Positions 24,584 through 32,066 of a DNA stretch of 36,960 nt are shown here, piece by piece. Each line of letters opens with the position of its first letter. Positions within the stretch are counted from its first letter, which is position 1. Source of the stretch: Sphingomonas asaccharolytica NBRC 15499 (lineage in GTDB: Bacteria > Pseudomonadota > Alphaproteobacteria > Sphingomonadales > Sphingomonadaceae). The stretch lies in assembly GCF_001598355.1 (NCBI RefSeq), contig NZ_BCYU01000049.1, forward strand, positions 1 through 36,960, written 5' to 3'. The position numbers and the translations under genes are program-made. The notes below the pieces were generated by a model that ran no database searches, had not been told where the DNA came from, and worked only from the letters and a program-made list of their open reading frames with translations.

Positions 24584-26113
24584 CTAGCTGATTGACTTTC
24601 CTCTTGAATTCCGAAGCATTCGACGATCGAGCGATGTCAGGCGCAGTCGCCCGTCGGCGATCGCCGCACGATGCCGCCGCGGCAGGTCAGTTGCCGCGCC
24701 GCGCCCGCAGCGATCCGCCAGCGCCAACCACGCCAGCGCCTCGCCCACGCGTGCGCCGGGCTCCAGACACACCCGTTGGATGTCCTGATCGAACGTCGCG
24801 AAAAAGGCTGGCTCGCCTTGCATCCTCTCGAGCGTCTCCCGCGCTTCCCGGATAGACCATCGCTCACCATGGACACCGGTGTCAATGACCGATCTGCACA
24901 GCCGGAACATTAGCCAGTGCAGGAAACCGAGCCGCGCACGGTCGTTCCCGGCAAACGCGCCCCGCCGCGCCATCAACTCCTCGGCATAGATCGCCCAGCC
25001 CTCCTGGAAGCCGGCGGTATATTCGGTTCGAATCGCATGGGGTTGCGCCCGCGTGTCGAGGGGCATCTGCACTATATGGCCCGGCAGCAACTCGTGATGG
25101 ACCACGCTGGCCAGGCTCCAGTCGGGCCGGCGACGAATGTCGGACAAATCGACGAAATAGCTGCCCGGCGTGCCGTCGGGCGTCGGCAGGACGCGATAAC
25201 CGCCTTTTTTCGCGGCCTCTTCCACCGGTGTCATCCGCCGCACGGCGACATTGGCGCATTCGGGCGGGAGCGACTCGAACAGGCGCGGCAATTGTGCCCG
25301 CGCGCGGCCGAGCCAGCGATTCATGTCGGCGACCGCGCGGTCGCGGCCGTCCTCGCTGTCGGCGTAGAGGAAGCGCGGATCGCGGAACGCGGCGCGAAAG
25401 CGCTCACCGGTGGTCTTGCCGGCATAGCCCAATCGCGCGAGCAATTCATCGGCTTCTGCCGCCACGTCCTGCGCCTTGGCCAGCACCCGGCGGTGGATCG
25501 CCGACGCGTCGCGCCCGCCGAACTGTCGATCGATCAACAGGTCGAAATATTCCGGCCCGTGCGGCAGCCTGCCGACTCCCGGTTCGCCGGCACGCGGTGC
25601 CAGCGACGACAGCAGCCTTTCCTGTTCGGCGAGCGCCGCGGCCACGCTGCCGCTGGCGCCGGCCGACGCTGTCGATAGGCCCGTGATGGTGCGGTCGAGC
25701 GCATCGCGCGGCAGGACGATCCCGGCTGCGGCCTCGGCGCGTATTGCCGCGCTATCGGCGGCGATCCGGTCGGCGGCGTCAGGCGCGGCGAGGTCGCGCC
25801 ATGCTCCGCTGGACGGCGTGACCGAATAGGGACTTCGCCCCAGCCGCCCGAACGGCATGATCGCCGCGATCCGCGCGTCGATCGCGAGCCCCTCGCGCGC
25901 CGCTTCGAGATCGAGCAGCGCGCCGGGCGACAGGTCATGCGCGGCGACCCTCCCCAGCTTTTTCAGCTTGGCGGCGGGGCTGTCGAGACTCGCCAACCCG
26001 TCGAGCATCGCACGCAGCACGGCATCCCGATCGCCCGCGGCACGGGCCAAGGGCAAGACCGCTACCGTCGTGGCCGCTGTCGCCCCGGCCAGGAAGCTGC
26101 GCCGTCCGATCAT
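24584..26113 (-). CDS. Exported DUF885 family protein (putative metallopeptidase)
   Basis: Encodes 509 residues. A Tat signal (GRRSFLAGATAATTVAVL) is followed by a DUF885 domain. The metal motif HHELLPGH (about residues 337-344) and the downstream EGWAIYAEELM and RSVIDTGVH segments are those of the family, which resembles zinc carboxypeptidase-like gluzincins; activity is not established for this group. It sits 25 bases after the 1272-residue gene with GGGGGAAAGGGG as ribosome site, and before the TonB receptor. A peptidase-like protein in a carbohydrate operon is unexpected. Two operator-like sequences lie inside its coding region (24871-24884 and 25220-25233). Confidence 0.8.
   Translation of the reverse strand: MIGRRSFLAGATAATTVAVLPLARAAGDRDAVLRAMLDGLASLDSPAAKLKKLGRVAAHDLSPGALLDLEAAREGLAIDARIAAIMPFGRLGRSPYSVTPSSGAWRDLAAPDAADRIAADSAAIRAEAAAGIVLPRDALDRTITGLSTASAGASGSVAAALAEQERLLSSLAPRAGEPGVGRLPHGPEYFDLLIDRQFGGRDASAIHRRVLAKAQDVAAEADELLARLGYAGKTTGERFRAAFRDPRFLYADSEDGRDRAVADMNRWLGRARAQLPRLFESLPPECANVAVRRMTPVEEAAKKGGYRVLPTPDGTPGSYFVDLSDIRRRPDWSLASVVHHELLPGHIVQMPLDTRAQPHAIRTEYTAGFQEGWAIYAEELMARRGAFAGNDRARLGFLHWLMFRLCRSVIDTGVHGERWSIREARETLERMQGEPAFFATFDQDIQRVCLEPGARVGEALAWLALADRCGRGAATDLPRRHRAAIADGRLRLTSLDRRMLRNSRGKSIS
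24871..24884 (-). promoter_or_regulatory. Intragenic operator-like sequence 1 (tentative)
   Basis: Minus strand TGACACCGGTGTCC, a near-perfect palindrome with the regulon core, lies in the DUF885 coding sequence over the VIDTGVH codons, 342 bases before the TonB receptor ATG. The codons are conserved in the family, so the match may be coincidental. Confidence 0.25.
25220..25233 (-). promoter_or_regulatory. Intragenic operator-like sequence 2 (tentative)
   Basis: Minus strand TGACACCGGTGGAA has the 10-base core and spans the MTPVEE codons of the DUF885 gene, 349 bases from the other intragenic site. It could be an auxiliary site or a chance match. Confidence 0.2.
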
Positions 26114-26138
26114 GCCCCTTTCCCCCGATCTTTGGCCA

Positions 26139-29100
26139 TCACCGCCGCCGGGTTACTGTGGGGAGCGCCACCACATTGTTGAGCCAGGTCACTTCGGGCG
26201 TGCCGTCGGGCAGCGCGATACGCACGCGCCAGCCCGCGCCGGCGCCGGTCGGCAACGGTATCCGCACCGAAGCGGTCTTCGGCGTCAGGTCGGTCGGCGC
26301 GTCCAGCGTCGGCACCGCGATGCTGGCGACGACCTTGCCCGTGGCGTCGACCAGCTCGGCGCGGCCGCCACTGGCCGGGAGCGCGCCGAGACTGTGCACG
26401 GTCACCTCGACCGAGCGGCCAGTGACCTTCACGTCGTCCATCCCGATCCCGAGATCGGCGCGGCGCTCGGTCGGGACGCCGGGTGTCTCCAGCGTGAAGT
26501 CGAGCACGGTCGTGGTGCGCGGCGCGAAGCTGACCTCAAGCGATCCGCTGCGCTCGAGCGTCACCTCGCTCGCCACCGGATTACCGTCGGCGGTATCGCC
26601 GTCCGACGCGCTGGTCCCGGCAGTCATCTTCCACTTGCCCGCGGTCACGTTCCAGGTCGACATCGTCGCCGGCTGCGCGACGTCGCTAATGTTATAGGCG
26701 ATCACTTTGAAATGGCCGGTGGTCGCTCCCGGCACCAGGATCGCGACCATTTCCGCCGCGCCCGGATTGGCGAAACGCCAGCTTACGGTATTCCCGGGAT
26801 AGGTCTGGTTGCGAACCAAAGCGATGCCGCCGAGCCGCTGCCGCTGCAGCAGGTCGTTGGGCATGTCGACGCGGTCGGTCCACCAATGGCCTTCGGTGTA
26901 CATGTACATATGCTGCGACTTGAACGCGATCGCGTCGCCCGCTTGCTCCTCGAGCAATTTGCGGTTCCCCGTCGCATCCCAGCTGGCGACGCGGCCGAAA
27001 TCGCTCTTGGTCGCGGCCAGCGCCTTGCCCCAATCGGCCTTGCCGAGCGCCGCCACGACATTCTCGTTAAGGTCGTTGAGCGAGCCTACGCCGTTCTTCG
27101 CGGTGCGGCTGAGGATCGGCGTCAGATATTTGTCGTCACCAGTGAAGCGATAGGCGGCCCAGATCGACTGGTAAGGCGTCGCGATACCGCCGCCGTCTCC
27201 GGCGCGCTCGGCATCGGTGCGCCAGTTGATCTCGTTGGGATAGGTCCAATTGCCGTCGGCGCCCCTCTTGCCGTGCGCCATCCAGCCGTCGGCCACGCCC
27301 GTCACCAGGCCGGTGGCGATGGGATTGGCATTGTACACGCCCATCAGGATCGGCGCGTGCATGACGGTGAAGCTGTACGGCTTCTGCCATTCCCACGGCC
27401 CCTCGCGATAGACTTTGCGCCCGCCATACCAATTGCTGGCGAAGTGCATGTGCCCGGCGGGATTCTTGAGGATGATGCCGGTCAGCGCCTTCGCCGTCGC
27501 CATCAGCCGCTCGACCGCCTTGGGCTCGCCCCAGTTGAGATAGAGCCGCTCGGCGTCCGAATTGAGCCCTTCCTCATAGGCATGAAGCTCGTCGGTGGTG
27601 ATATAGCCGAGCCCGTTGACCCGCATGCCGTTAGTGTAGACCGAGTCCGACAGCGCGCGGAGCGAGGCGTTGATCTTGTCGGGATCGACTCCCATCAGCG
27701 CCAGGCCGGGCCATTGCTCGAGCAAGTCGACATCGTCCGAAATGCCGCCGCCGAAATCGCCATAGGGCACCTGGCGATTGTCGATCCACCAATCGACGAA
27801 CTGACGCGTGAGCTTGAGGTCCTCGAGCTGGCGGAACGCCCAGAGCGGCACGCCAGCCGGCGGCGTCGGCTGGGTGAAGGGCGGCATGCCCGTCGCGCCA
27901 TAGCTGATATCGGCCCAGTAACGCCGCCCTTCGAGATTGTCGGGATCGACGCGGAGCAGGTCGGTGATGTCGCCCTTGAGCCGCCGGAACAGCCCCTCGC
28001 GGCCCGAGGCGGTATGCTCCTCGACCAGGAAGCCCCAATTATCCTTCACCTGGTTGAAGCGGTCCTGGATATGCTCCTTCTTCGCCTCGTCGCGATCCTT
28101 GAACACCAGGCGCACGTTCATCCCGTCGAGCGAGTCCGCACCGAAATCGGCCGAGGCGCTGGCGATGGTGATGTAGAAGGGATCGTTGGTCAGGACGCGG
28201 TCGCGCAGATCGAGCCAGACGGTCCGTGTCTGGCCCGGCTTCACCGACACTGTGACGTCGATCATGTCGCGGTCGGGCCAGATCGGATCCTTGATCCGGA
28301 TGTTGAGCGGGATCACCCCGTCCTTGTTCGCCGCAACCCTGAGCGCGGGGATATCGAGCGCGATGCCGTCGAGCCCGTCATGCATATTGGCCCAGGTGTA
28401 ATTCCAGGCGCGTGCCAGTGGCTTGCCCGGCAAGGCGTCGCCGAAATCCGACGGGATCAGGATATGGACGATCGGCGCCTCGTTGCGCCCGCGCTCCGCA
28501 TTGCCCGCTTCGGTGGCACTCCCCGCGCCGGGTGCGGCATGGCCGGCGCTGGCCGGCAGCGCGACGACGGTGGCGCGTTCGTTGGCCGGAAAGCGACCCG
28601 CAATATACTTCGTCAGCGGCGCAAGGTTGGCGAAGGCCTGGGCGGTCTTTGAATCGACGACGTAATTCAGCTTGAGCGTGCCCTTGGGCTCGGCACCCTG
28701 CTTGACATCATAGGCCCAGATTTCCTGGATCGGGGTTTCCTGCGCGATGTTGGTGAAACGCAATTTGCCGCCGGTCTTGTCGCCGAAACTGGTGATCGAC
28801 TTCTCGACCCCTTGCGGACGCTTTGCCAGCGACGCGTATTTGCTGCCATCGGCGGTGTAATCGAGCGCGCCATAAGCGGCGCCGCGGATCTCCACGCGAT
28901 TGACCGTCTCATTCGCGGGAAGGGTCAGCTCATAACTCTTGCCGCCTTCGACATAGACGTTCCAGTCGGGCAGCTCGAAATAGTCGTCCCGCCCGGGCAG
29001 GCGCGAGCGGTTATAGACGCCTGGCCAGGTCGTCTCGGCGATGCCGTCGACGCCTTTCCACATCCATTCCTTGAGGTCCTTGGCGTCGGCGAACTCGACC

Positions 29101-29957
29101 TTGCGGATCGTCGTCTTGTCGGCGGTCAGCAGCGGCGGCGAAGCGCCATCGAAGCCATAGCGATGGAGGAAGGCGGTACGCTCGTCGCTCGCGACTGGCT
29201 TGTCGTCGGCCGGGGCGCTGTTGTTGGCGAGTGCTGCGACCGCGCCGGCATCGAGCATCTGGTCGTAGACGCGGATCTCGTCGACATCGCTGCCGCGCAT
29301 GAAGCTGTAGCGGCTCTGCACCTGGTGCGGCGAGATGATCCGCCCGGCCAGGCCGAACTGGTCGAGCCCGCTGTCGAGCACCGCCTTCTGGTCCTTGCGC
29401 GCGACTTCCTTGCCGTCGACGAACAGCCGGACGCCGACCGCCTCGTCCCAGGCAAAGGCGATATGGTGCCAGTCGGTCGGCGCGGGCAGCGCATCCATGC
29501 GGAAGGAGACACGCTCTCTCGCGAGGTTGTTGTCGGTGACGAAGGCGTCGAAGCCGTGGCCGTTCCAGTCGATCCTGAGGAACGCCATGTCCCAACTGGT
29601 GTGGTCGGCATATCCGACCCGGAACAGCACGAACGGCGCCTCGCCGACCGGAGTACGCGAACGCCAGAAGAAGGAAAGCGTGCCGCGCCGCGCATAGATA
29701 TTGCCGGGCGCCTTCCACGCGACATAGCCGTCGTCCTGCCACTCGATCGCGCCGCCCGATTTGCCGGTAGGAACGATCGCGACCTTTGACTGGAAATTGG
29801 GGACCGCATCGCCGCCCGCGGTGTCGGCGGTCAGCGTCTTGTCGGCGGAGACGTGGAACAGCAGCTTGGGCGGCGCGTCCTGTGCATTCGCGCCCGACCC
29901 GATCATTGCAGCGGCACAAACCGCCGCCAGCAATGCCACCCGCTTGTTGCTCGCCAT
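26139..29957 (-). CDS. Exported 1272-residue LamG/CARDB multidomain protein, candidate polysaccharide-active enzyme
   Basis: Not recognised as a known enzyme family. A Sec signal (residues 1-26, ending GANAQDA) is followed by a LamG/concanavalin-like jelly-roll (about 30-240, with DEIRVYDQMLDAGAVAAL), a galactose-binding-like beta domain (about 285-430), a beta region from about 490 (APIVHILIPSDFG), a long mainly helical part (about 640-1060) with GDFGGGISDDVDLLEQWPG near 732 and YTEGHWWTDRVDMPNDL near 1022, a beta segment, and a C-terminal CARDB-like domain from about 1167 (DLGIGMDDVKVTG). I see no cysteine in the mature protein. A helical barrel followed by beta-sandwich is the architecture of several polysaccharide lyases and hydrolases, and the histidine/tyrosine/aspartate-rich motifs fit a catalytic cleft. 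It is first in an operon with DUF885 and the TonB receptor, behind an operator shared with uronate genes. Confidence 0.8.
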   Translation of the reverse strand: MASNKRVALLAAVCAAAMIGSGANAQDAPPKLLFHVSADKTLTADTAGGDAVPNFQSKVAIVPTGKSGGAIEWQDDGYVAWKAPGNIYARRGTLSFFWRSRTPVGEAPFVLFRVGYADHTSWDMAFLRIDWNGHGFDAFVTDNNLARERVSFRMDALPAPTDWHHIAFAWDEAVGVRLFVDGKEVARKDQKAVLDSGLDQFGLAGRIISPHQVQSRYSFMRGSDVDEIRVYDQMLDAGAVAALANNSAPADDKPVASDERTAFLHRYGFDGASPPLLTADKTTIRKVEFADAKDLKEWMWKGVDGIAETTWPGVYNRSRLPGRDDYFELPDWNVYVEGGKSYELTLPANETVNRVEIRGAAYGALDYTADGSKYASLAKRPQGVEKSITSFGDKTGGKLRFTNIAQETPIQEIWAYDVKQGAEPKGTLKLNYVVDSKTAQAFANLAPLTKYIAGRFPANERATVVALPASAGHAAPGAGSATEAGNAERGRNEAPIVHILIPSDFGDALPGKPLARAWNYTWANMHDGLDGIALDIPALRVAANKDGVIPLNIRIKDPIWPDRDMIDVTVSVKPGQTRTVWLDLRDRVLTNDPFYITIASASADFGADSLDGMNVRLVFKDRDEAKKEHIQDRFNQVKDNWGFLVEEHTASGREGLFRRLKGDITDLLRVDPDNLEGRRYWADISYGATGMPPFTQPTPPAGVPLWAFRQLEDLKLTRQFVDWWIDNRQVPYGDFGGGISDDVDLLEQWPGLALMGVDPDKINASLRALSDSVYTNGMRVNGLGYITTDELHAYEEGLNSDAERLYLNWGEPKAVERLMATAKALTGIILKNPAGHMHFASNWYGGRKVYREGPWEWQKPYSFTVMHAPILMGVYNANPIATGLVTGVADGWMAHGKRGADGNWTYPNEINWRTDAERAGDGGGIATPYQSIWAAYRFTGDDKYLTPILSRTAKNGVGSLNDLNENVVAALGKADWGKALAATKSDFGRVASWDATGNRKLLEEQAGDAIAFKSQHMYMYTEGHWWTDRVDMPNDLLQRQRLGGIALVRNQTYPGNTVSWRFANPGAAEMVAILVPGATTGHFKVIAYNISDVAQPATMSTWNVTAGKWKMTAGTSASDGDTADGNPVASEVTLERSGSLEVSFAPRTTTVLDFTLETPGVPTERRADLGIGMDDVKVTGRSVEVTVHSLGALPASGGRAELVDATGKVVASIAVPTLDAPTDLTPKTASVRIPLPTGAGAGWRVRIALPDGTPEVTWLNNVVALPTVTRRR

Positions 29958-30024
29958 GTCCGCTCTCTCTCACATCTGGCCGCTCGTTGGCGGCCGACTC
30001 TCCCAAGCCCTTGCGGGCATTCGA

Positions 30025-30053
30025 TCGATAGAAACTTATGACACCGGTATCAA
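30025..30053 (-). promoter_or_regulatory. Candidate promoter of the 1272-residue protein operon
   Basis: On the minus strand TTGATA (30053-30048) and TATCGA (30030-30025) are spaced by 17 bases. The -35 matches the consensus in five of six bases; the -10 is weak. The operator at 30039-30052 overlaps the -35 and spacer. It lies about 70 bases upstream of the ATG at 29957. Confidence 0.35.
30039..30052 (-). promoter_or_regulatory. Candidate LacI-family operator, 1272-residue protein operon
   Basis: TGACACCGGTATCA is an almost perfect 14-base palindrome with the same core as the operators at 10424, 13381 and 14527. It lies 82 bases before the ATG of the large gene and 170 bases before mtnB, whose products have no link to uronates, so control of the minus-strand operon is the better reading. 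Confidence 0.65.
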
Positions 30054-30137
30054 TGATGTTTTCCCGGCCGTTTCGGCCCGACCACTCGAAGCACTGAACG
30101 GCGTCCCAAAAAGGCTGAGCTTTGGGCGATTGCAATA

Positions 30138-30162
30138 GATCGATCCTTCATCGGGATCGGTC
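30138..30162 (+). other. Structured 5' leader hairpin upstream of mtnB
   Basis: GATCGATCC (30138-30146) pairs with GGATCGGTC (30154-30162) as a nine-base-pair stem with one G-T pair and a seven-base loop. The intergenic stretch 29958-30221 holds this, the operator and promoter above, and no gene. No match to a SAM or SAH riboswitch consensus was recognised; it may be a leader structure or only a GC-rich hairpin. Confidence 0.35.
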
Positions 30163-30221
30163 CCGTCTCGACCTGGAACGGCGTGCTGGCGCGTCGGCGC
30201 AACTCGCCGTAAGTGGCCGGC

Positions 30222-30848
30222 ATGACGACGACCAGTTTCGACGCCGCACGGGCCGGAATCATCGCAGTGGGCCGCCGCCTCGACGCGCGCGGCTGGGCGC
30301 CGGCGACCGCGGGCAATTATTCGGTCCGGCTCGAGGACGGCTTCGCGGTGACCGCGTCGGGCTGGCACAAGGGACGGCTGAGCGACGAAGGCGTGTTGCG
30401 CCTCGACATGGATGGCCATGTCGTCGGCGCGGGCAGGCCATCGGCCGAAACGCATCTCCATCTGTCGATCTATCGCCAGTTTCCGGCCGCGGGCGCGGTG
30501 CTCCACGGCCATTCGCCGCAAGCGGTCGGCCTCACCCGCGCCTTTCGCGACCTCAAGGCCTGGAATTTCGTCGGCCACGAATTGCTCAAGGTGTTTCCCG
30601 GCCAGACCACCCACGAAACCGAAATCGCACTGCCGATCGTCGACAACAGCCAGGACATGACCGTCATCGAAGCGGCGATCGCCCCGGCATTGGCACGGCC
30701 CGGCGCAGCGCCAGCCTATCTGATCCGCGATCACGGCCTTTATGCCTGGGGCAAAGACCTTGACGAAGCCGAGCGCGTGCTCGAAGCCGTCGAATGGCTG
30801 ATCGCCGCCGAACTGGCCGAACGCAGTTTCAGGGAGAGCGCGTCATGA
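30222..30848 (+). CDS. mtnB: Methylthioribulose-1-phosphate dehydratase
   Basis: A 208-residue class II aldolase-fold protein. MtnB removes water from 5-methylthioribulose-1-phosphate in methionine salvage. Zinc-site marks are HGHSPQ with H95 and H97 and the C-terminal RDHGLYAWG; GWAPATAGNYSVRL and TASGWHKG are the substrate-site segments found in MtnB. The ATG at 30222 is chosen; a GTG three codons earlier is possible. It overlaps mtnD in an ATGA junction. With mtnD, mtnC and mtnA directly downstream the assignment as MtnB rather than a generic class II aldolase is firm. Confidence 0.92.
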   Translation: MTTTSFDAARAGIIAVGRRLDARGWAPATAGNYSVRLEDGFAVTASGWHKGRLSDEGVLRLDMDGHVVGAGRPSAETHLHLSIYRQFPAAGAVLHGHSPQAVGLTRAFRDLKAWNFVGHELLKVFPGQTTHETEIALPIVDNSQDMTVIEAAIAPALARPGAAPAYLIRDHGLYAWGKDLDEAERVLEAVEWLIAAELAERSFRESAS

Positions 30849-31420
30849 CTCGCCTTCGCGTCTTTACCGCCGATGACGGCGACAACCCGGTGCTCGACAC
30901 CAGCGACCCCAAATGGATCGGCGATGCGCTGAAGCGGATCGGCGTGCGCTACCAGCGCTGGCCGTTGCGCGACACCGGTGGCGCCGACACCGACGCCGTG
31001 CTCACCGCTTACGCGCCCGAGATCGACAAGTTGAAAGCCGAGCAAGGCTATCAATCGGTCGACATCATCGGCGTGGCGCCCGACCATCCCGATCGCGCGG
31101 CGATGCGCACGAAATTCCTGTCCGAGCATCGCCATTCGGAAGACGAGGTGCGCTTCTTCGTCGCCGGCGAAGGACTGTTCACGCTGCGCACCGACGACGA
31201 CCGCATTCACGCGGTCTTGTGCACCGCCGGCGACCTGATCTCCGTCCCGGCAGGCATGCGCCACTGGTTCGACATGGGCCCCGAGCCGAGCTTCACCGTG
31301 ATCAGATTGTTCGAGAATCCCGACGGCTGGGTCGCCAAATTCACCGGCGATGCGATCGCCGACCGCTTCCCACGGCACGAGGCCAGCGCCGGCGAACCGA
31401 AAACCAACCGATCCTCCTGA
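30845..31420 (+). CDS. mtnD: Acireductone dioxygenase
   Basis: A 191-residue cupin. MtnD oxidises acireductone to 2-keto-4-methylthiobutyrate (iron form) or off-pathway products (nickel form). The metal ligands are visible as H95, H97 and E101 in EHRHSEDEVRFF and H140 in GMRHWFD, the family's 3-His-1-Glu set. FVAGEGLFTLR and DLISVPAGMRHW are typical. It overlaps mtnB by four bases, and mtnC starts seven bases after its stop. Confidence 0.94.
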   Translation: MTRLRVFTADDGDNPVLDTSDPKWIGDALKRIGVRYQRWPLRDTGGADTDAVLTAYAPEIDKLKAEQGYQSVDIIGVAPDHPDRAAMRTKFLSEHRHSEDEVRFFVAGEGLFTLRTDDDRIHAVLCTAGDLISVPAGMRHWFDMGPEPSFTVIRLFENPDGWVAKFTGDAIADRFPRHEASAGEPKTNRSS

Positions 31421-31427
31421 GTTCGCA

Positions 31428-32066
31428 ATGACCGATACGCCGCCCAAGGTGATCCTGCTCGATATCGAGGGGACGACCACCAGCATCGCCTATGTGGCGG
31501 ACGTACTGTTCCCATACGCCCGCGCGCGCATTCCCGCCTGGGTGCCGATCCATCGCGAGGAGCTCGCGCCGGTAATCGCCGCGATGCCGCCGGGCGATCC
31601 GGTCGCGACCCTGCTCGCCTGGATGGATGTCGACGCCAAGGAAACCGCGCTCAAGCATATCCAGGGCCGCATCTGGCGCGAAGGTTATGAAGCGGGCGAG
31701 CTCAAGGCGCATGTCTATCCCGACACGCCCGTGGCGCTGAAGCGCTGGAGCGAAGCGGGGATCAGGGTGTGCATCTACTCCTCGGGATCGATCGAGGCGC
31801 AGAAGCTGATCTTCGGGCATAGCGAGGCGGGCGACCTGACCTTCTACCTCTCCGGCTATTTCGACACGACTACGGGTCCCAAGCGCGACCCTGAATCCTA
31901 TACCAAAATCGCCGCCGCGCTGACCGTGGCTCCGGCCGACATTTTGTTCGTGTCCGACGTCGCCGCCGAAACCGATGCGGCGAAATCGGCCGGCCTGCGC
32001 GCGCTGCTGATCGACCGCGACACGGGTCAGGGCGATGTGGCCAGCTTTGCCGAGATACTGCCATGA
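31428..32066 (+). CDS. mtnC: Enolase-phosphatase E1
   Basis: A 212-residue HAD-superfamily enzyme that enolises and dephosphorylates 2,3-diketo-5-methylthiopentyl-1-phosphate to acireductone. The HAD motif I is seen as LLDIEGTTT with D12, motif II as YSSGSIEAQK, and motif III/IV as SDVAAETDAA. The ATG at 31428 is used; the frame is open upstream across the end of mtnD but DIEGT sits at the expected distance from this start. The ribosome site is weak. It overlaps mtnA by four bases. Confidence 0.93.
   Translation: MTDTPPKVILLDIEGTTTSIAYVADVLFPYARARIPAWVPIHREELAPVIAAMPPGDPVATLLAWMDVDAKETALKHIQGRIWREGYEAGELKAHVYPDTPVALKRWSEAGIRVCIYSSGSIEAQKLIFGHSEAGDLTFYLSGYFDTTTGPKRDPESYTKIAAALTVAPADILFVSDVAAETDAAKSAGLRALLIDRDTGQGDVASFAEILP

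Noticed and set aside
25857..28652. Plus-strand open frame of 931 codons
   Set aside because: It is fully antisense to the DUF885 gene and the 1272-residue gene, has arginine/aspartate-rich low-complexity translation, no domain and no ribosome site; typical of high-GC shadow frames.
30053..30221. SAM or SAH riboswitch upstream of mtnB
   Set aside because: No conserved core of a known SAM-I, SAM-II or SAH class could be recognised by eye; only a hairpin is reported.
30050..30316. Minus-strand open frame of 88 codons across the mtnB start
   Set aside because: The translation has protein-like stretches, but it overlaps the mtnB N-terminus in antisense, has no ribosome site and resembles no known family.
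30971..30982. ACCGGT-centred sequence in mtnD
   Set aside because: It differs from the shared operator core (CGACACCGGT rather than TGACACCGGT) and lies in a coding region unrelated to uronate use.
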